A stretch of 64,000 nucleotides of DNA, from contig PKRE01000002.1 of NCBI GenBank assembly GCA_017577615.1, positions 1 to 64,000 of the forward strand. The letters run 5' to 3'. Positions within the stretch are counted from its first letter, which is position 1; each line of letters starts with the position of its first letter. The translations under genes were made by a program, and so were the position numbers. A model generated the notes under the pieces. That model did no database searches, had not been told where the DNA came from, and was given only the letters and a program-made list of their open reading frames with translations. Below are positions 1 to 8,347 of the stretch, piece by piece. This DNA is from Gammaproteobacteria bacterium (lineage in GTDB: Bacteria > Pseudomonadota > Gammaproteobacteria > Steroidobacterales > Steroidobacteraceae).

Positions 1-194
1 TCGCGGCCGTATTCGCAGGGACTATAGTCAAGTAAAGAAAGCGCCCCTGATGTTGACGTCTTCCGCATCCAGCTCGTTGGTTCGGCTGGCAAGCGCATTC
101 TTGCTGACCTTTACCGTCGGCGTAACCTGGGTCGGTCTAGAATTTCCTTGGACACAATTTTGGGGGAAAGTAACCCCGCCAAAGGAGTGTCCGA

Positions 195-536
195 ATGCGA
201 AGAAGAAACTCTGGTTCGAATGACATTGAGCGCGGCCGCTGGTCGGCGAAGAAGAAGACGGAAGCGGTCCTGCGCCTGTTAAGGGGCGAGGACTTGGATA
301 CGTTGTCGCGGGAGCTGAAGGTGAACGCGGCGACCTTGTCCGCCTGGCGCGAGACGTTTTTGGAGAGCGGGATAGCCGGGTTGAAGAGCCGCCAGGTCGA
401 TGCGCGGGACGAGAAGATTGCGCAGCTAGAGAAGGCGCTCGGGGCTACGGCCCTGCGCCTTGAGATCGCCCGCGAGGTGATCGGGGTGTACGAGAGGAAA
501 GCCGGCCCTTTGCCGGAGGGGAGATCGAAGCTGTGA
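195..536 (+). CDS. IS3-family transposase OrfA (HTH protein)
   Basis: A 113-residue protein with an N-terminal helix-turn-helix region (about residues 15-60, with GRWSAKKKTEAVLRLLRGED as hallmark) followed by a leucine- and charge-rich segment (about 65-105) that would form the coiled coil typical of OrfA. It recognises the IS ends and works with OrfB. The stop (534-536) overlaps the GTG start of OrfB (533) as GTGA. This suggests translational coupling rather than the slippery-site frameshift common in IS3 elements. Intact; probably expressed. Confidence 0.88.
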   Translation: MRRRNSGSNDIERGRWSAKKKTEAVLRLLRGEDLDTLSRELKVNAATLSAWRETFLESGIAGLKSRQVDARDEKIAQLEKALGATALRLEIAREVIGVYERKAGPLPEGRSKL

Positions 537-1435
537 GGGCCGCGATCTCGGTTTCCCGCAACAAGGATTGCGGTCTGAAGGTGGTGTGTGAAGTCGCGGG
601 CGTGGCGCGCTCGAGCGTATATGCGCAGCGTCAGGCGGGGAAGGCGACGGCAGGGGTAGCGACGCGCCGCGGCCCGAAGACACCTTGGGGCGACGCTGAG
701 CTCGTCGAGCGGATTCGTGCGGTGCTGGCTGAGTCGCCGTTTGTCGGCGAAGGCTATCGCAAGGTGTGGGCGAAGCTGCGTTTTGCCGGCATTCGGACGA
801 GCAAAGATCGGGTGCTGCGCCTGATGCGCCAGCACGGACTGCAGGCGCCGAAACGCTCGCGTGGACCGAGGGGACCGCGTGTTCACGATGGAACGATCAT
901 TCCGGGGGCGCCGGACCTGCGCTGGGGGACAGATCTGACGACGACGATGACGCTCGAGGAGGGCCAGGCGGCGGTGCTGCTTGCCGTCGACCACCACACC
1001 ACGGAGATCGTCGGTATCCACGCGACCAAGCGCGCGACGTGCTGGGAGGCGCTCGAACCGATCCGGCAGGGTGTGCGCAAGCATTTCGGCCCCATCCGTC
1101 GCGACGTCGCTCTCGGGCTTGAGCTGCGACACGATCACGGGAGCCAGTACGTGAGCGATGCCTTTCAGCAGGAGATCGCTTTCCTCGGCATCAGCTCGAG
1201 CCCGTCGTTCGTGCGTTCGCCGGAAGGCAACGGCTGCGTAGAACGAGCCATCCGCACGCTCAAAGAACAGCTATTGTGGATCCGCTCGTTCGCGACCGTC
1301 GAGGAGCTGCGCTGCGCGCTGATCGAGTGGGCGCAGCTGTACAACGAACGGTGGATGGTTGAGCGCCATCAGCACAAGTCACCGGCACAGGTGCGACGCG
1401 AGTACTACGCGGCGCAGACCGGCTTGGCAGCCTGA
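533..1435 (+). CDS. IS3-family transposase OrfB, DDE integrase core
   Basis: A 300-residue catalytic transposase subunit. An N-terminal HTH_21-like part (KVWAKLRF, RTSKDRVLRLMRQHGL at about 80-105) precedes an rve-type RNase-H fold. The catalytic acids are recognisable: D in RWGTDLTTTMT (about 127), D in HDHGSQYVSD (about 200), and E in NGCVERAIRTLKEQ (about 238). It starts at GTG 533 inside the end of OrfA. It appears full length with no frameshift, so the copy may be active. Confidence 0.9.
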   Translation: MRAAISVSRNKDCGLKVVCEVAGVARSSVYAQRQAGKATAGVATRRGPKTPWGDAELVERIRAVLAESPFVGEGYRKVWAKLRFAGIRTSKDRVLRLMRQHGLQAPKRSRGPRGPRVHDGTIIPGAPDLRWGTDLTTTMTLEEGQAAVLLAVDHHTTEIVGIHATKRATCWEALEPIRQGVRKHFGPIRRDVALGLELRHDHGSQYVSDAFQQEIAFLGISSSPSFVRSPEGNGCVERAIRTLKEQLLWIRSFATVEELRCALIEWAQLYNERWMVERHQHKSPAQVRREYYAAQTGLAA

Positions 1436-1487
1436 GCGAGCCGGGACTGAGTTACCTGCAATCAAGGTGTCCAAGAAATCCTTGACC

Positions 1488-1615
1488 GGTACAGAGTTAT
1501 CGACGAGGTATAGCGTCTCAAGGCCAGGTGTTCGCAGGGTCGATTCGATAGCTGGAGCAAGTAGGTCAGCATCGTTGTTGTACAAGACGATCGAGGCGGA
1601 GAATCGTGCTGGCAT
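1488..1615 (-). pseudogene. 5' fragment of family-2 glycosyltransferase, cut by the IS
   Basis: Read on the minus strand from ATG 1613-1615, about 42 codons give FSASIVLYNNDADLLAPAIE and then LETLYLVDNS, the N-terminal nucleotide-binding strand pattern of GT2 rhamnosyl-type enzymes. The reading runs straight into the right inverted repeat of the IS. On the far side, the 133 bp to the left of the IS do not continue a GT2 domain. If CGGT is taken as a target duplication and the IS removed, the frame closes only to reach a stop at 28-30. So only the first strand-helix-strand of the enzyme remains here. Confidence 0.65.
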
Positions 1616-2009
1616 GAGGCGGTCGAAGCTGTAATGTCGCCGTGCTTGGATTTTCGAACATTATTGTGTGATGAGTATCGCACTACAGAGCGAATCTTAT
1701 CGCGGGTGACCGAAAGGGGCGACGGCTGAATGCTGACGGTTGATGCCCAAGATAAAGCGGCGTTGTGGCGGGGGCTTGGGTGTGAGAGTTCAGCGTTGGG
1801 TCTTGGGCTCGCTACGGATTCGTAACGTTTTGGTTGCCAAATGAGCATTGGTTTAACAAGCTGGTTCCGCAATGATTTTCCGGTCGGCAAATTGCGTCGT
1901 TCTTACGGAACGCTGGTTTGTCATGTACATTTCGCGCCGAACCTGACCACGCAATTGTGACCGGCAGCTAACACCAAAGCGCGGCCTGTCTACATTTTTC
2001 TAGAGAGTC
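1616..2009. other. Gene-free stretch between GT2 fragment and wecA-like gene
   Basis: About 390 bp, lower in GC than its surroundings, between a minus-strand gene fragment and a plus-strand gene. It is therefore the likely promoter region for 2010 onward. No convincing -35/-10 pair, sigma-54 site, terminator or coding remnant was found. Confidence 0.4.
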
Positions 2010-3104
2010 ATGGCAGACAACGTTGTTCAATTTGGGTTGCCGTTTCTCGCAACGGTCTTGTTCATGTGCGCGCTGCGCCCAGTGGCGCGTGGCGTCGGGC
2101 TTATTGACAAGCCCGGCGGCCGTAAGATGCATGTCGGTGATGTGCCGGTGATCGGGGGGCTGGCCATGACCGGTGGGCTCATTATCGGGAGTTTGTACAG
2201 CCATCCTTCTATCATGGGTTTCGCAGTCTTTATTGCGGCGCTCTCGATGCTGGTGCTCATTGGGGCCTTGGACGACCGATACGACTTACCCGCATCTGTT
2301 CGTTTTCTTGCACAGATCTGTGCGGCTTTGCTGACAGTGGGCGGGGCCGGCGTCGTTGTCAATGACATTGGGCGACCCTTCTTCGGGGAGCTAGTTGAGC
2401 TCGGGTGGTTGTCTGTCCCATTCTCGGTCGCGTTGATTCTGACCGCGATCAACGCTTTCAACATGTTCGATGGTAGTGATGGCGTGGCGGGGGCGCAGGC
2501 GTTGGTTGCATTGGTGTTCCTTGGATTTTCCTGCGTCGTAGCGGATGCGCTTGATTACGTACCGATGATCGTCACATTGATGGGTTGTATCGTCGGATTC
2601 CTCGTTTTTAATTGGCCTTCCAAGCGGACGCGAAATGTGCGCGCCTTCATGGGAGATGCAGGGAGCACGATGTTGGGGTTCACGTTGGCATGGATCAGTA
2701 TCGAAGTCTCGCAAGGGCCCGCACGTGCGGTTAGTCCCGTAGCTATTTTGTGGATTTTTGCCCTCCCTGTGTTCGATCTCTTTAGCAGCATGGTACGGCG
2801 TATTGCCCAGGGTTACTCACCGTTTCATGGCGACTCGGAGCATCTTCACCATGTCCTGCGTCGGATGGGGCTTTCATCCCGGCAGGTGGCCCAGGTGGTG
2901 CTCGCCTCTGCGGCGATTTGTGCCGCAATTGGCGTTAGTGCAAGCATTTTTGGTGTAAACGACGGTTGGCTCTTCCTGCTGTGGTGTGTGTGCGGTGTCG
3001 TGTACCACTTGATATTTGGAACGAGCTTAGTGTTGAGTCGTCCGAGTTCCGGCAAAGTGGAGGCCGAGCTCGCGAGCGGGAGATCTTTCTTGCCATGGAA
3101 GTAG
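2010..3104 (+). CDS. wecA: WecA-like undecaprenyl-phosphate phosphosugar transferase
   Basis: A 364-residue polytopic membrane protein of the MraY/WecA/WbpL family, with about ten hydrophobic segments. Family motifs are present in order: DDRYD (about residue 88), NAFNMFDGSDG (about 147-157), FMGDAGS (about 215), and the cytoplasmic HGDSEHLHH loop (about 273-281) characteristic of WecA-type enzymes. The family transfers a HexNAc-1-phosphate from UDP-sugar to undecaprenyl phosphate at the inner face of the cytoplasmic membrane, starting O-antigen or EPS repeat units. It stands alone after the IS-damaged region. A second, unrelated initiating enzyme is encoded at 12449-13846, so the cell may build two glycans. 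The substrate (GlcNAc or another HexNAc) cannot be read from sequence. Confidence 0.85.
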   Translation: MADNVVQFGLPFLATVLFMCALRPVARGVGLIDKPGGRKMHVGDVPVIGGLAMTGGLIIGSLYSHPSIMGFAVFIAALSMLVLIGALDDRYDLPASVRFLAQICAALLTVGGAGVVVNDIGRPFFGELVELGWLSVPFSVALILTAINAFNMFDGSDGVAGAQALVALVFLGFSCVVADALDYVPMIVTLMGCIVGFLVFNWPSKRTRNVRAFMGDAGSTMLGFTLAWISIEVSQGPARAVSPVAILWIFALPVFDLFSSMVRRIAQGYSPFHGDSEHLHHVLRRMGLSSRQVAQVVLASAAICAAIGVSASIFGVNDGWLFLLWCVCGVVYHLIFGTSLVLSRPSSGKVEAELASGRSFLPWK

Positions 3105-3165
3105 TGAAGTCAGTCCGTAGCTGACCTTCTGTCCTCGTTCGTTTCGGGTCTAGCTGTACCTAAGT

Positions 3166-3181
3166 CGGCATGTATTTTGCA
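3166..3181 (+). promoter_or_regulatory. Candidate sigma-54 promoter upstream of ugd
   Basis: CGGCATGTATTTTGCA keeps the -24 GG (3167-3168) and -12 GC (3179-3180) at the required 10-nt separation and matches the TGGCACG-N4-TTGCA consensus at all but two defined positions. It lies about 98 bp upstream of the ugd start. It is weaker than the perfect site at 10603. Confidence 0.4.
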
Positions 3182-3278
3182 TGGATTCACTGAGCGTTAG
3201 GCTACCACCCGCTCGCTTTACGCCATTGTGGAATCTTCCTAATCTCCGGCCTCTGTCCGGGAAGTTTGAATCGAATAC

Positions 3279-4613
3279 ATGCGATTGACGATTTTTGGAT
3301 CCGGTTACGTCGGCCTGGTCACAGGCGTGTGTTTGGCCGAGGTGGGCAACAGCGTCATGTGCGTCGATGTCGATCAGCGGAAGATCGACATGCTGAAGCG
3401 CGGCGAGTCCCCGATCTACGAACCGGGCCTGGACGAACTGCTCAAGAAGAATCTCGAGGCGGGGCGCATCAAGTTCACGACGGACCCAGCTGAGGGCGTC
3501 AATCACGGTCTCTTCCAGTTCATCGCGGTCGGGACGCCTCCGGACGAGGACGGCTCGGCGGACCTCAAGTACGTGCTGGCGGTCGCCGAGGCCATCGGCC
3601 AGAACATGTCGGAGTACCGCATCGTCGTGACGAAGTCGACGGTGCCGGTGGGAACGGCGGATAAGGTCAAGGCAAGGATCGACGAAACGCTGAGGGCACG
3701 AGGCGTAAACATTGAATTCGACGTCGTCTCGAATCCCGAGTTCCTGAAAGAAGGAGCGGCGATCAATGACTTCATGAAGCCGGATCGCATCATCGTGGGC
3801 ACTGACAACCCTCGCACGGCAGAGCTCTTGAAGGTGCTTTACGATCCGTTCACCCGGAATCGTGAGCGAATGATCGTGATGGATGTACGTTCCTCCGAGC
3901 TCACCAAGTACGCGGCCAACGCGATGCTGGCTACGAAGATCAGCTTCATGAACGAGCTCGCCAATCTAGCCGAGCGCATGGGGGCGGACATCGAGAAGGT
4001 GCGCGTTGGCATCGGCTCGGATCCTCGCATCGGCTATCACTTCATCTATCCGGGTTGCGGCTATGGCGGCTCGTGCTTCCCAAAGGACGTTCAGGCGCTC
4101 AGTCGCAGCGCCCGCGAGCACGACTTCGACATGATCCTGCTCAACGCCGTCGAGCAGGTGAACGCGCGGCAAAAGTCAGTGCTCTTCGAGAAAATCAACC
4201 GGTACTTCCAAGGGAAGCTGGACGGGCTGACCATCGCGCTCTGGGGGCTTGCATTCAAGCCGAACACAGATGACATGCGGGAGGCGCCGAGCCGCACCTT
4301 GATGGAGGCGCTGTGGAAGGCCGGTGCCAAGGTGCGTGCTTACGACCCCGTGGCCAGGAATGAGGCGCGGCGAATCTACGGTGATCGCCCCGATCTTGAG
4401 CTCGTTACGACCGCGGCCGACGCCCTCAGGGGCGCCGATGCCCTGGCGATCGTGACAGAGTGGCAGGAGTTCCGCAGCCCGGACTTCGACAGCATCAGAG
4501 CCTCGCTCAAGAATCCGGTCATTTTCGACGGACGCAACATCTACGATCCTGCCTTCGTGAAGCGCTTCGGGCTGAAGTACTATGCTATCGGGCGCGGCGA
4601 GTCCCTTCTCTAG
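3279..4613 (+). CDS. ugd: UDP-glucose 6-dehydrogenase
   Basis: A 444-residue cytosolic enzyme, the usual length for Ugd. It oxidises UDP-glucose twice with NAD+ to UDP-glucuronate. The N-terminal Rossmann motif is GSGYVGLVTG (residues 7-16). The substrate loop YPGCGYGGSCFPKD carries catalytic Cys266. The C-terminal UDP-binding domain begins near 320 (LWGLAFKPNTDDMREAPS). It is followed by manC and manB on the same strand with gaps near 200 bp, so they form a precursor-supply group, perhaps with separate promoters. UDP-glucuronate would give the polymer its acidic residue, or serve after epimerisation or decarboxylation. Confidence 0.96.
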   Translation: MRLTIFGSGYVGLVTGVCLAEVGNSVMCVDVDQRKIDMLKRGESPIYEPGLDELLKKNLEAGRIKFTTDPAEGVNHGLFQFIAVGTPPDEDGSADLKYVLAVAEAIGQNMSEYRIVVTKSTVPVGTADKVKARIDETLRARGVNIEFDVVSNPEFLKEGAAINDFMKPDRIIVGTDNPRTAELLKVLYDPFTRNRERMIVMDVRSSELTKYAANAMLATKISFMNELANLAERMGADIEKVRVGIGSDPRIGYHFIYPGCGYGGSCFPKDVQALSRSAREHDFDMILLNAVEQVNARQKSVLFEKINRYFQGKLDGLTIALWGLAFKPNTDDMREAPSRTLMEALWKAGAKVRAYDPVARNEARRIYGDRPDLELVTTAADALRGADALAIVTEWQEFRSPDFDSIRASLKNPVIFDGRNIYDPAFVKRFGLKYYAIGRGESLL

Positions 4614-4816
4614 TAGCGGGTCCCGGTCACAGCGGGTCGCGCGCATCAAATGAGAGCCATACCCAACGCAACCGACGAGTGGTGGTGCTACCCTCCTGGG
4701 GCAGCTGTTCGGTCCTTATAACGATGCAAACTTCGACTGCTAGACGCGCTCGTTCAGTGGCCTCATTTCCGTCCGTCGTCCGCCGTTCGCTGTTCGCTGT
4801 TCGCTAGGAGCCAGCG

Positions 4817-6250
4817 ATGCTGATCCCGGTCATCCTCTCTGGCGGTTCTGGCACGCGGTTGTGGCCGCTTTCCAGGGAGCTGTATCCGAAGCAGCTGCTG
4901 CCGCTCGTGGGGAAGGGCACGATGCTGCAGGAGACGCTCGCGCGGCTTTCGGGCGTGGAGAACGTCGCAGAGCCGATCGTTGTCTGCAACGAGAGTCATC
5001 GTTTCCTCGTGGCCGAGCAGCTACGCGAGGCGGGGGCGAAGCCGCAGGCGATCATACTTGAGCCCACCGGGCGCAATACGGCCCCGGCGATTGCGATCGC
5101 CGCGATGGCAGCGGTGACACAGCCATATCCCTCCGGCTCCAAGACCGATGACCCGGTGCTGCTGATTCTTCCCGCAGACCACGTCATCCACAACGTGGCA
5201 GCATTCCAGGCCGCAGTGGCAATCGGCGTGACTGCTGCTGAAGAGGGGAAGCTGGTGACGTTCGGTGTCGTGCCCGACAGGCCAGAGACGGGCTATGGGT
5301 ACATCAAACGAGGAGAAGGTGCGGGGCCCGTTTATCCGATCGCGCAGTTCGTCGAGAAGCCTGACCGGGCTACGGCGCAGCGTTACATCGAATCGAAGGC
5401 GTACTTCTGGAACAGCGGGATGTTCATGTTTCGCGCCAGCGTCGTGCTCGAGGAGCTGCGCGCGCTCGCGCCTGACATCTACCAGGCTTGCGCACAGGCC
5501 TTCACTGCGATCACGCGCGACCTGGATTTCACTCGCCTGCCAGCGAAGGAGTTCGGGGAGTGCCCGAGCAACTCGTTCGATTACGCGGTGATGGAGAAAA
5601 CGAGTCGGGCCGTCGTCGTGCCCCTCGACGCGCAGTGGAGCGATGTGGGCTCATGGTCGGCGCTCCATGAAGCGATACCGGCAGACGAGAACGGCAACGT
5701 CACCATTGGCGACGTTCTCACATCGGATACGCGCGGGTGTTACTTGCAGGCCACCAGCCGTCTGCTCGCCACAGTAGGGCTACGCGATCACGTCGTGGTG
5801 GAGACAAAAGATGCAGTGCTCGTCGCACCCAAGGAGCGCGTGCAAGACGTCAAGGATCTGGTCGCCAAGCTGAAAGAGCAGGGTCGGTACGAAACATTGG
5901 TCCACCGCGAGGTTTTTCGGCCCTGGGGAAGCTACGATCGGATCGACGCGGGCGAGCGCTTCATCGTGAATCGGCTCACGATCAAGCCAGGCGCGTCGAT
6001 TTCTCTGCAGATGCATCACCATCGCGCGGAGCACTGGATCGTGGTGGCCGGCACGGCGCGTGTGACGCGCGGCGACGAGACCTTCCTGCTCGAGGAGAAT
6101 CAGTCCACGTTCATCCCGCTCGGGGTGAAGCATCGGATTGAGAATCCCGGCAAGATTCCTTTGCACATCATCGAGGTGCAATCGGGAGCGTACTTAGGCG
6201 AGGACGACATCGTCAGGTTTGACGATGGATGCGGGCGACGGAACGATTGA
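4817..6250 (+). CDS. manC: Mannose-1-phosphate guanylyltransferase / mannose-6-phosphate isomerase
   Basis: A 477-residue type II bifunctional enzyme. Residues 1-280 are the nucleotidyltransferase with signature SGGSGTRLWPLSRELYPKQL (9-28) and FVEKPD (about 177). Residues about 370-477 are the cupin isomerase domain (HREVFRPWGSYDRID, then SLQMHHHRAEHWIVV with the metal histidines). The two activities convert fructose-6-P to mannose-6-P and mannose-1-P plus GTP to GDP-mannose. AGGAG lies 7-8 nt before the ATG, so the start is secure. It works with the next gene, which supplies mannose-1-P. GDP-mannose is the likely donor for several of the glycosyltransferases downstream. Confidence 0.95.
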   Translation: MLIPVILSGGSGTRLWPLSRELYPKQLLPLVGKGTMLQETLARLSGVENVAEPIVVCNESHRFLVAEQLREAGAKPQAIILEPTGRNTAPAIAIAAMAAVTQPYPSGSKTDDPVLLILPADHVIHNVAAFQAAVAIGVTAAEEGKLVTFGVVPDRPETGYGYIKRGEGAGPVYPIAQFVEKPDRATAQRYIESKAYFWNSGMFMFRASVVLEELRALAPDIYQACAQAFTAITRDLDFTRLPAKEFGECPSNSFDYAVMEKTSRAVVVPLDAQWSDVGSWSALHEAIPADENGNVTIGDVLTSDTRGCYLQATSRLLATVGLRDHVVVETKDAVLVAPKERVQDVKDLVAKLKEQGRYETLVHREVFRPWGSYDRIDAGERFIVNRLTIKPGASISLQMHHHRAEHWIVVAGTARVTRGDETFLLEENQSTFIPLGVKHRIENPGKIPLHIIEVQSGAYLGEDDIVRFDDGCGRRND

Positions 6251-6460
6251 TGCCCGATTCTGCCGCTTGGATCGTCCATCGTGTGCCGCGCGCTCTAGCG
6301 TGCGGCGCTCGCTCCTAGAGACTGATCGAAACTGCGTTGGAAATCGCGCAAGATATGGACTGGAACCAAGCGTCGCGAGGTAAGGTTTAGTGTCTCGGCG
6401 TGTGTGTAGGACGCTGCATGGGCTGCTTGGTACTACAGTGAGGACAAACCTTAGACGCCA

Positions 6461-7870
6461 ATGACCATGAGCTCGGACCGTCAACCCTCGACCTCCGCCT
6501 CCCGGCTGACCGCAGGTCCCATCGTCGGCTTCAAGGCCTACGACTATCGGGGCCGCATTCCGAGCGAGTTGAATCCCGATGTCGCTTATCGCATCGGGCG
6601 CGCGTATGCGGAATTCTTGAAGCCGAAGCGGGTGGTCGTCGGGCGGGACATACGGCTTTCTAGCGCGGAGTTGTGCGAGGCACTGACGCAGGGGCTGCTC
6701 GACTCTGGTGTCGACGTGTACGACATCGGGTTATGCGGCACGGAGGTGGTGTACTTCGCGACGTTCAGCCAGTCCATGGACGGCGGCATCATGGTGACGG
6801 CGAGTCATAATCCGCCCGATTACAACGGTATGAAGTTCGTGCGCGAGCAATCGCGACCGATCAGCGGCGATACAGGGCTGCAGGACATCAAGCGCATCGC
6901 GGAAGCGAACGCGTTCAGCGTACCGGAGGACCCCGGTAAGCGTTTCGAGCTCGACATACAACGCCAATACATCGAGCACCTCCTTTCCTATCTCGACCGC
7001 TCGAAGCTCAAGAAGCTGAGAATCGTCGTCAATGCAGGCAACGGTGGCGCGGGACTGATCGTCGATGCGCTCGAGCCCCATCTGCCGTACGAATTCATCA
7101 AGATCAATCACGAGCCGGACGGCAGCTTTCCCAACGGGGTGCCGAATCCAATGCTGGAGGAGAACCGCCAGTCCACCATTGAGGCGATCCGCAAGCACAA
7201 GGCCGATTGCGGGGTGGCCTGGGACGGCGACTACGATCGCTGCTTCTTGTTCGACGAGAACGGAGAGTTCATCGAGGGCTACTACATCGTCGGCCTCTTG
7301 GCGTCGACCTTCCTGAGGCGCGAGCCCGGTGCACGCATCGTGCACGATCCACGTCTGACCTGGGCGACGCTCGACATCGTGCAGTCGCTCGGCGGCCAGG
7401 CAGTCATGTCGAAGTCCGGGCACGCGTTCATGAAGGACGTCATGCGGCAATCCGATGCCATCTACGGCGGCGAGATGAGCGCCCACCACTACTTCCGTGA
7501 CTTCGGCTACTGCGACAGTGGGCAGATCCCGTGGCTGCTCGTGACGCAGCTCATGTGCGAGCTCGACGTGCCGCTATCGAAGCTCGTGGGCGAGCGTATT
7601 GCGAAGTTCCCGGCGAGCGGCGAGATCAATCGCAAGGTGGAGGATGCGGCGGCGACGATTCGGCGCGTCCAGGAAAAGTATCAGGCCGGCGCGCAGTCCA
7701 TCGATTTCACAGACGGGCTCTCGATCGAGTTCGCCGATTGGCGTTTCAATCTGCGCGCCTCCAATACCGAGCCCTTGCTCCGGTTGAACGTGGAGAGCCG
7801 CGGCAATCGCGAGCTGATGCAAGCCAAGACTGCAGAGCTCTTGGCCTTGATTGGCGGCGAAGAGGCGTGA
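6461..7870 (+). CDS. manB: Phosphomannomutase / phosphoglucomutase
   Basis: A 469-residue alpha-D-phosphohexomutase. The phosphoserine loop is TASHNPPDYNGMK with Ser115. The Mg2+-binding loop is DGDYDRC (about 257). The sugar-binding loop is GGEMSAHHYFRD (about 336), and the C-terminal phosphate-binding RASNTEPLLRLN lies near 430. It interconverts mannose- or glucose-6-P and -1-P, feeding both manC and UDP-glucose synthesis, like AlgC or XanA. ATG 6467 is an alternative start, since no strong ribosome binding site decides between them. Family assignment is sure; the balance of mannose and glucose activity is inferred. Confidence 0.94.
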   Translation: MTMSSDRQPSTSASRLTAGPIVGFKAYDYRGRIPSELNPDVAYRIGRAYAEFLKPKRVVVGRDIRLSSAELCEALTQGLLDSGVDVYDIGLCGTEVVYFATFSQSMDGGIMVTASHNPPDYNGMKFVREQSRPISGDTGLQDIKRIAEANAFSVPEDPGKRFELDIQRQYIEHLLSYLDRSKLKKLRIVVNAGNGGAGLIVDALEPHLPYEFIKINHEPDGSFPNGVPNPMLEENRQSTIEAIRKHKADCGVAWDGDYDRCFLFDENGEFIEGYYIVGLLASTFLRREPGARIVHDPRLTWATLDIVQSLGGQAVMSKSGHAFMKDVMRQSDAIYGGEMSAHHYFRDFGYCDSGQIPWLLVTQLMCELDVPLSKLVGERIAKFPASGEINRKVEDAAATIRRVQEKYQAGAQSIDFTDGLSIEFADWRFNLRASNTEPLLRLNVESRGNRELMQAKTAELLALIGGEEA

Positions 7871-8126
7871 GCCCGCGGTGCCGAAGCCGTGCGCGTCGCG
7901 CGCTGACTGCGCCCAGACCCTCTTCCGTTGCGCAGAGAGGGAACGTGGTGCAGGTGCCGTAGCGAGGCGAAGGCGTCCTTCTTGTGAGGCCGCACGGCGC
8001 CCCCGGATGGTGACGCCACGATCTACAGCCCACAGCCCAAAACGCCCGTTGACCCTCACGGCAGCGCTGCCTACACTACGGCGCCTTCCGAACCGGACAT
8101 CGGTTCCTCTGGAAACGCCGAGCAAT

Positions 8127-8201
8127 GGGCGGTTAGCTCAGCGGTAGAGCACTGCTTTCACACGGCAGGGGTCGCAGGTTCAATCCCTGCACCGCCCACC
8201 A
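8127..8201 (+). tRNA. tRNA-Val (CAC)
   Basis: A complete cloverleaf: acceptor GGGCGGT/ACCGCCC, D-arm GCTC/GAGC, anticodon stem CTGCT/GGCAG with loop TTCACAC (anticodon CAC, reading GUG), T-arm GCAGG-TTCAATC-CCTGC, discriminator A and encoded CCA (8199-8201). It lies upstream of gltX. Confidence 0.96.
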
Positions 8202-8347
8202 CTCTCGGTGATCGGTGAACGGTGGACAGTAAAGGGGAAGAGGCTTCTCCGTTCGACGCGCCTTTGCCGTTCCCGCATCGAATTCCCGAAACTGTCGCTC
8301 TGAGTGTTTGATCGCCGTTTACCGTCCGCTGTCCGCTAGCCATTGCC

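Larger units (their letters stand above)
134..1487 (+). mobile_element. IS3-family insertion sequence (~1.35 kb)
   Basis: Two overlapping transposase genes lie between imperfect inverted repeats. The left end (134-155) reads GGTCTAGAATTTCCTTGGAC and onward; the right end (1467-1487) read in reverse complement gives GGTCAAGGATTTCTTGGACA. They share the GGTC start and the ATTTC-TTGGACAC core. CGGT at 133-136 and again at 1487-1490 could be a short target duplication, but the exact ends are uncertain by a few bases. The element lies directly next to the 5' piece of a minus-strand glycosyltransferase gene. IS3 elements move by a DDE transposase, usually through a circular intermediate. Confidence 0.85.

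Noticed and set aside
1..133. Minus-strand frame (stop at 28-30) as the rest of the glycosyltransferase interrupted by the IS
   Set aside because: Removing the IS with a CGGT duplication closes the frame, but the added 33 or so residues do not resemble a GT2 domain and end at a stop; the in-frame join may be chance.
137..1138. Long minus-strand open frame opposite the transposase genes
   Set aside because: It is antisense to OrfA/OrfB, ends inside the inverted repeat and has arginine-rich low-information sequence; it is a GC-rich shadow.
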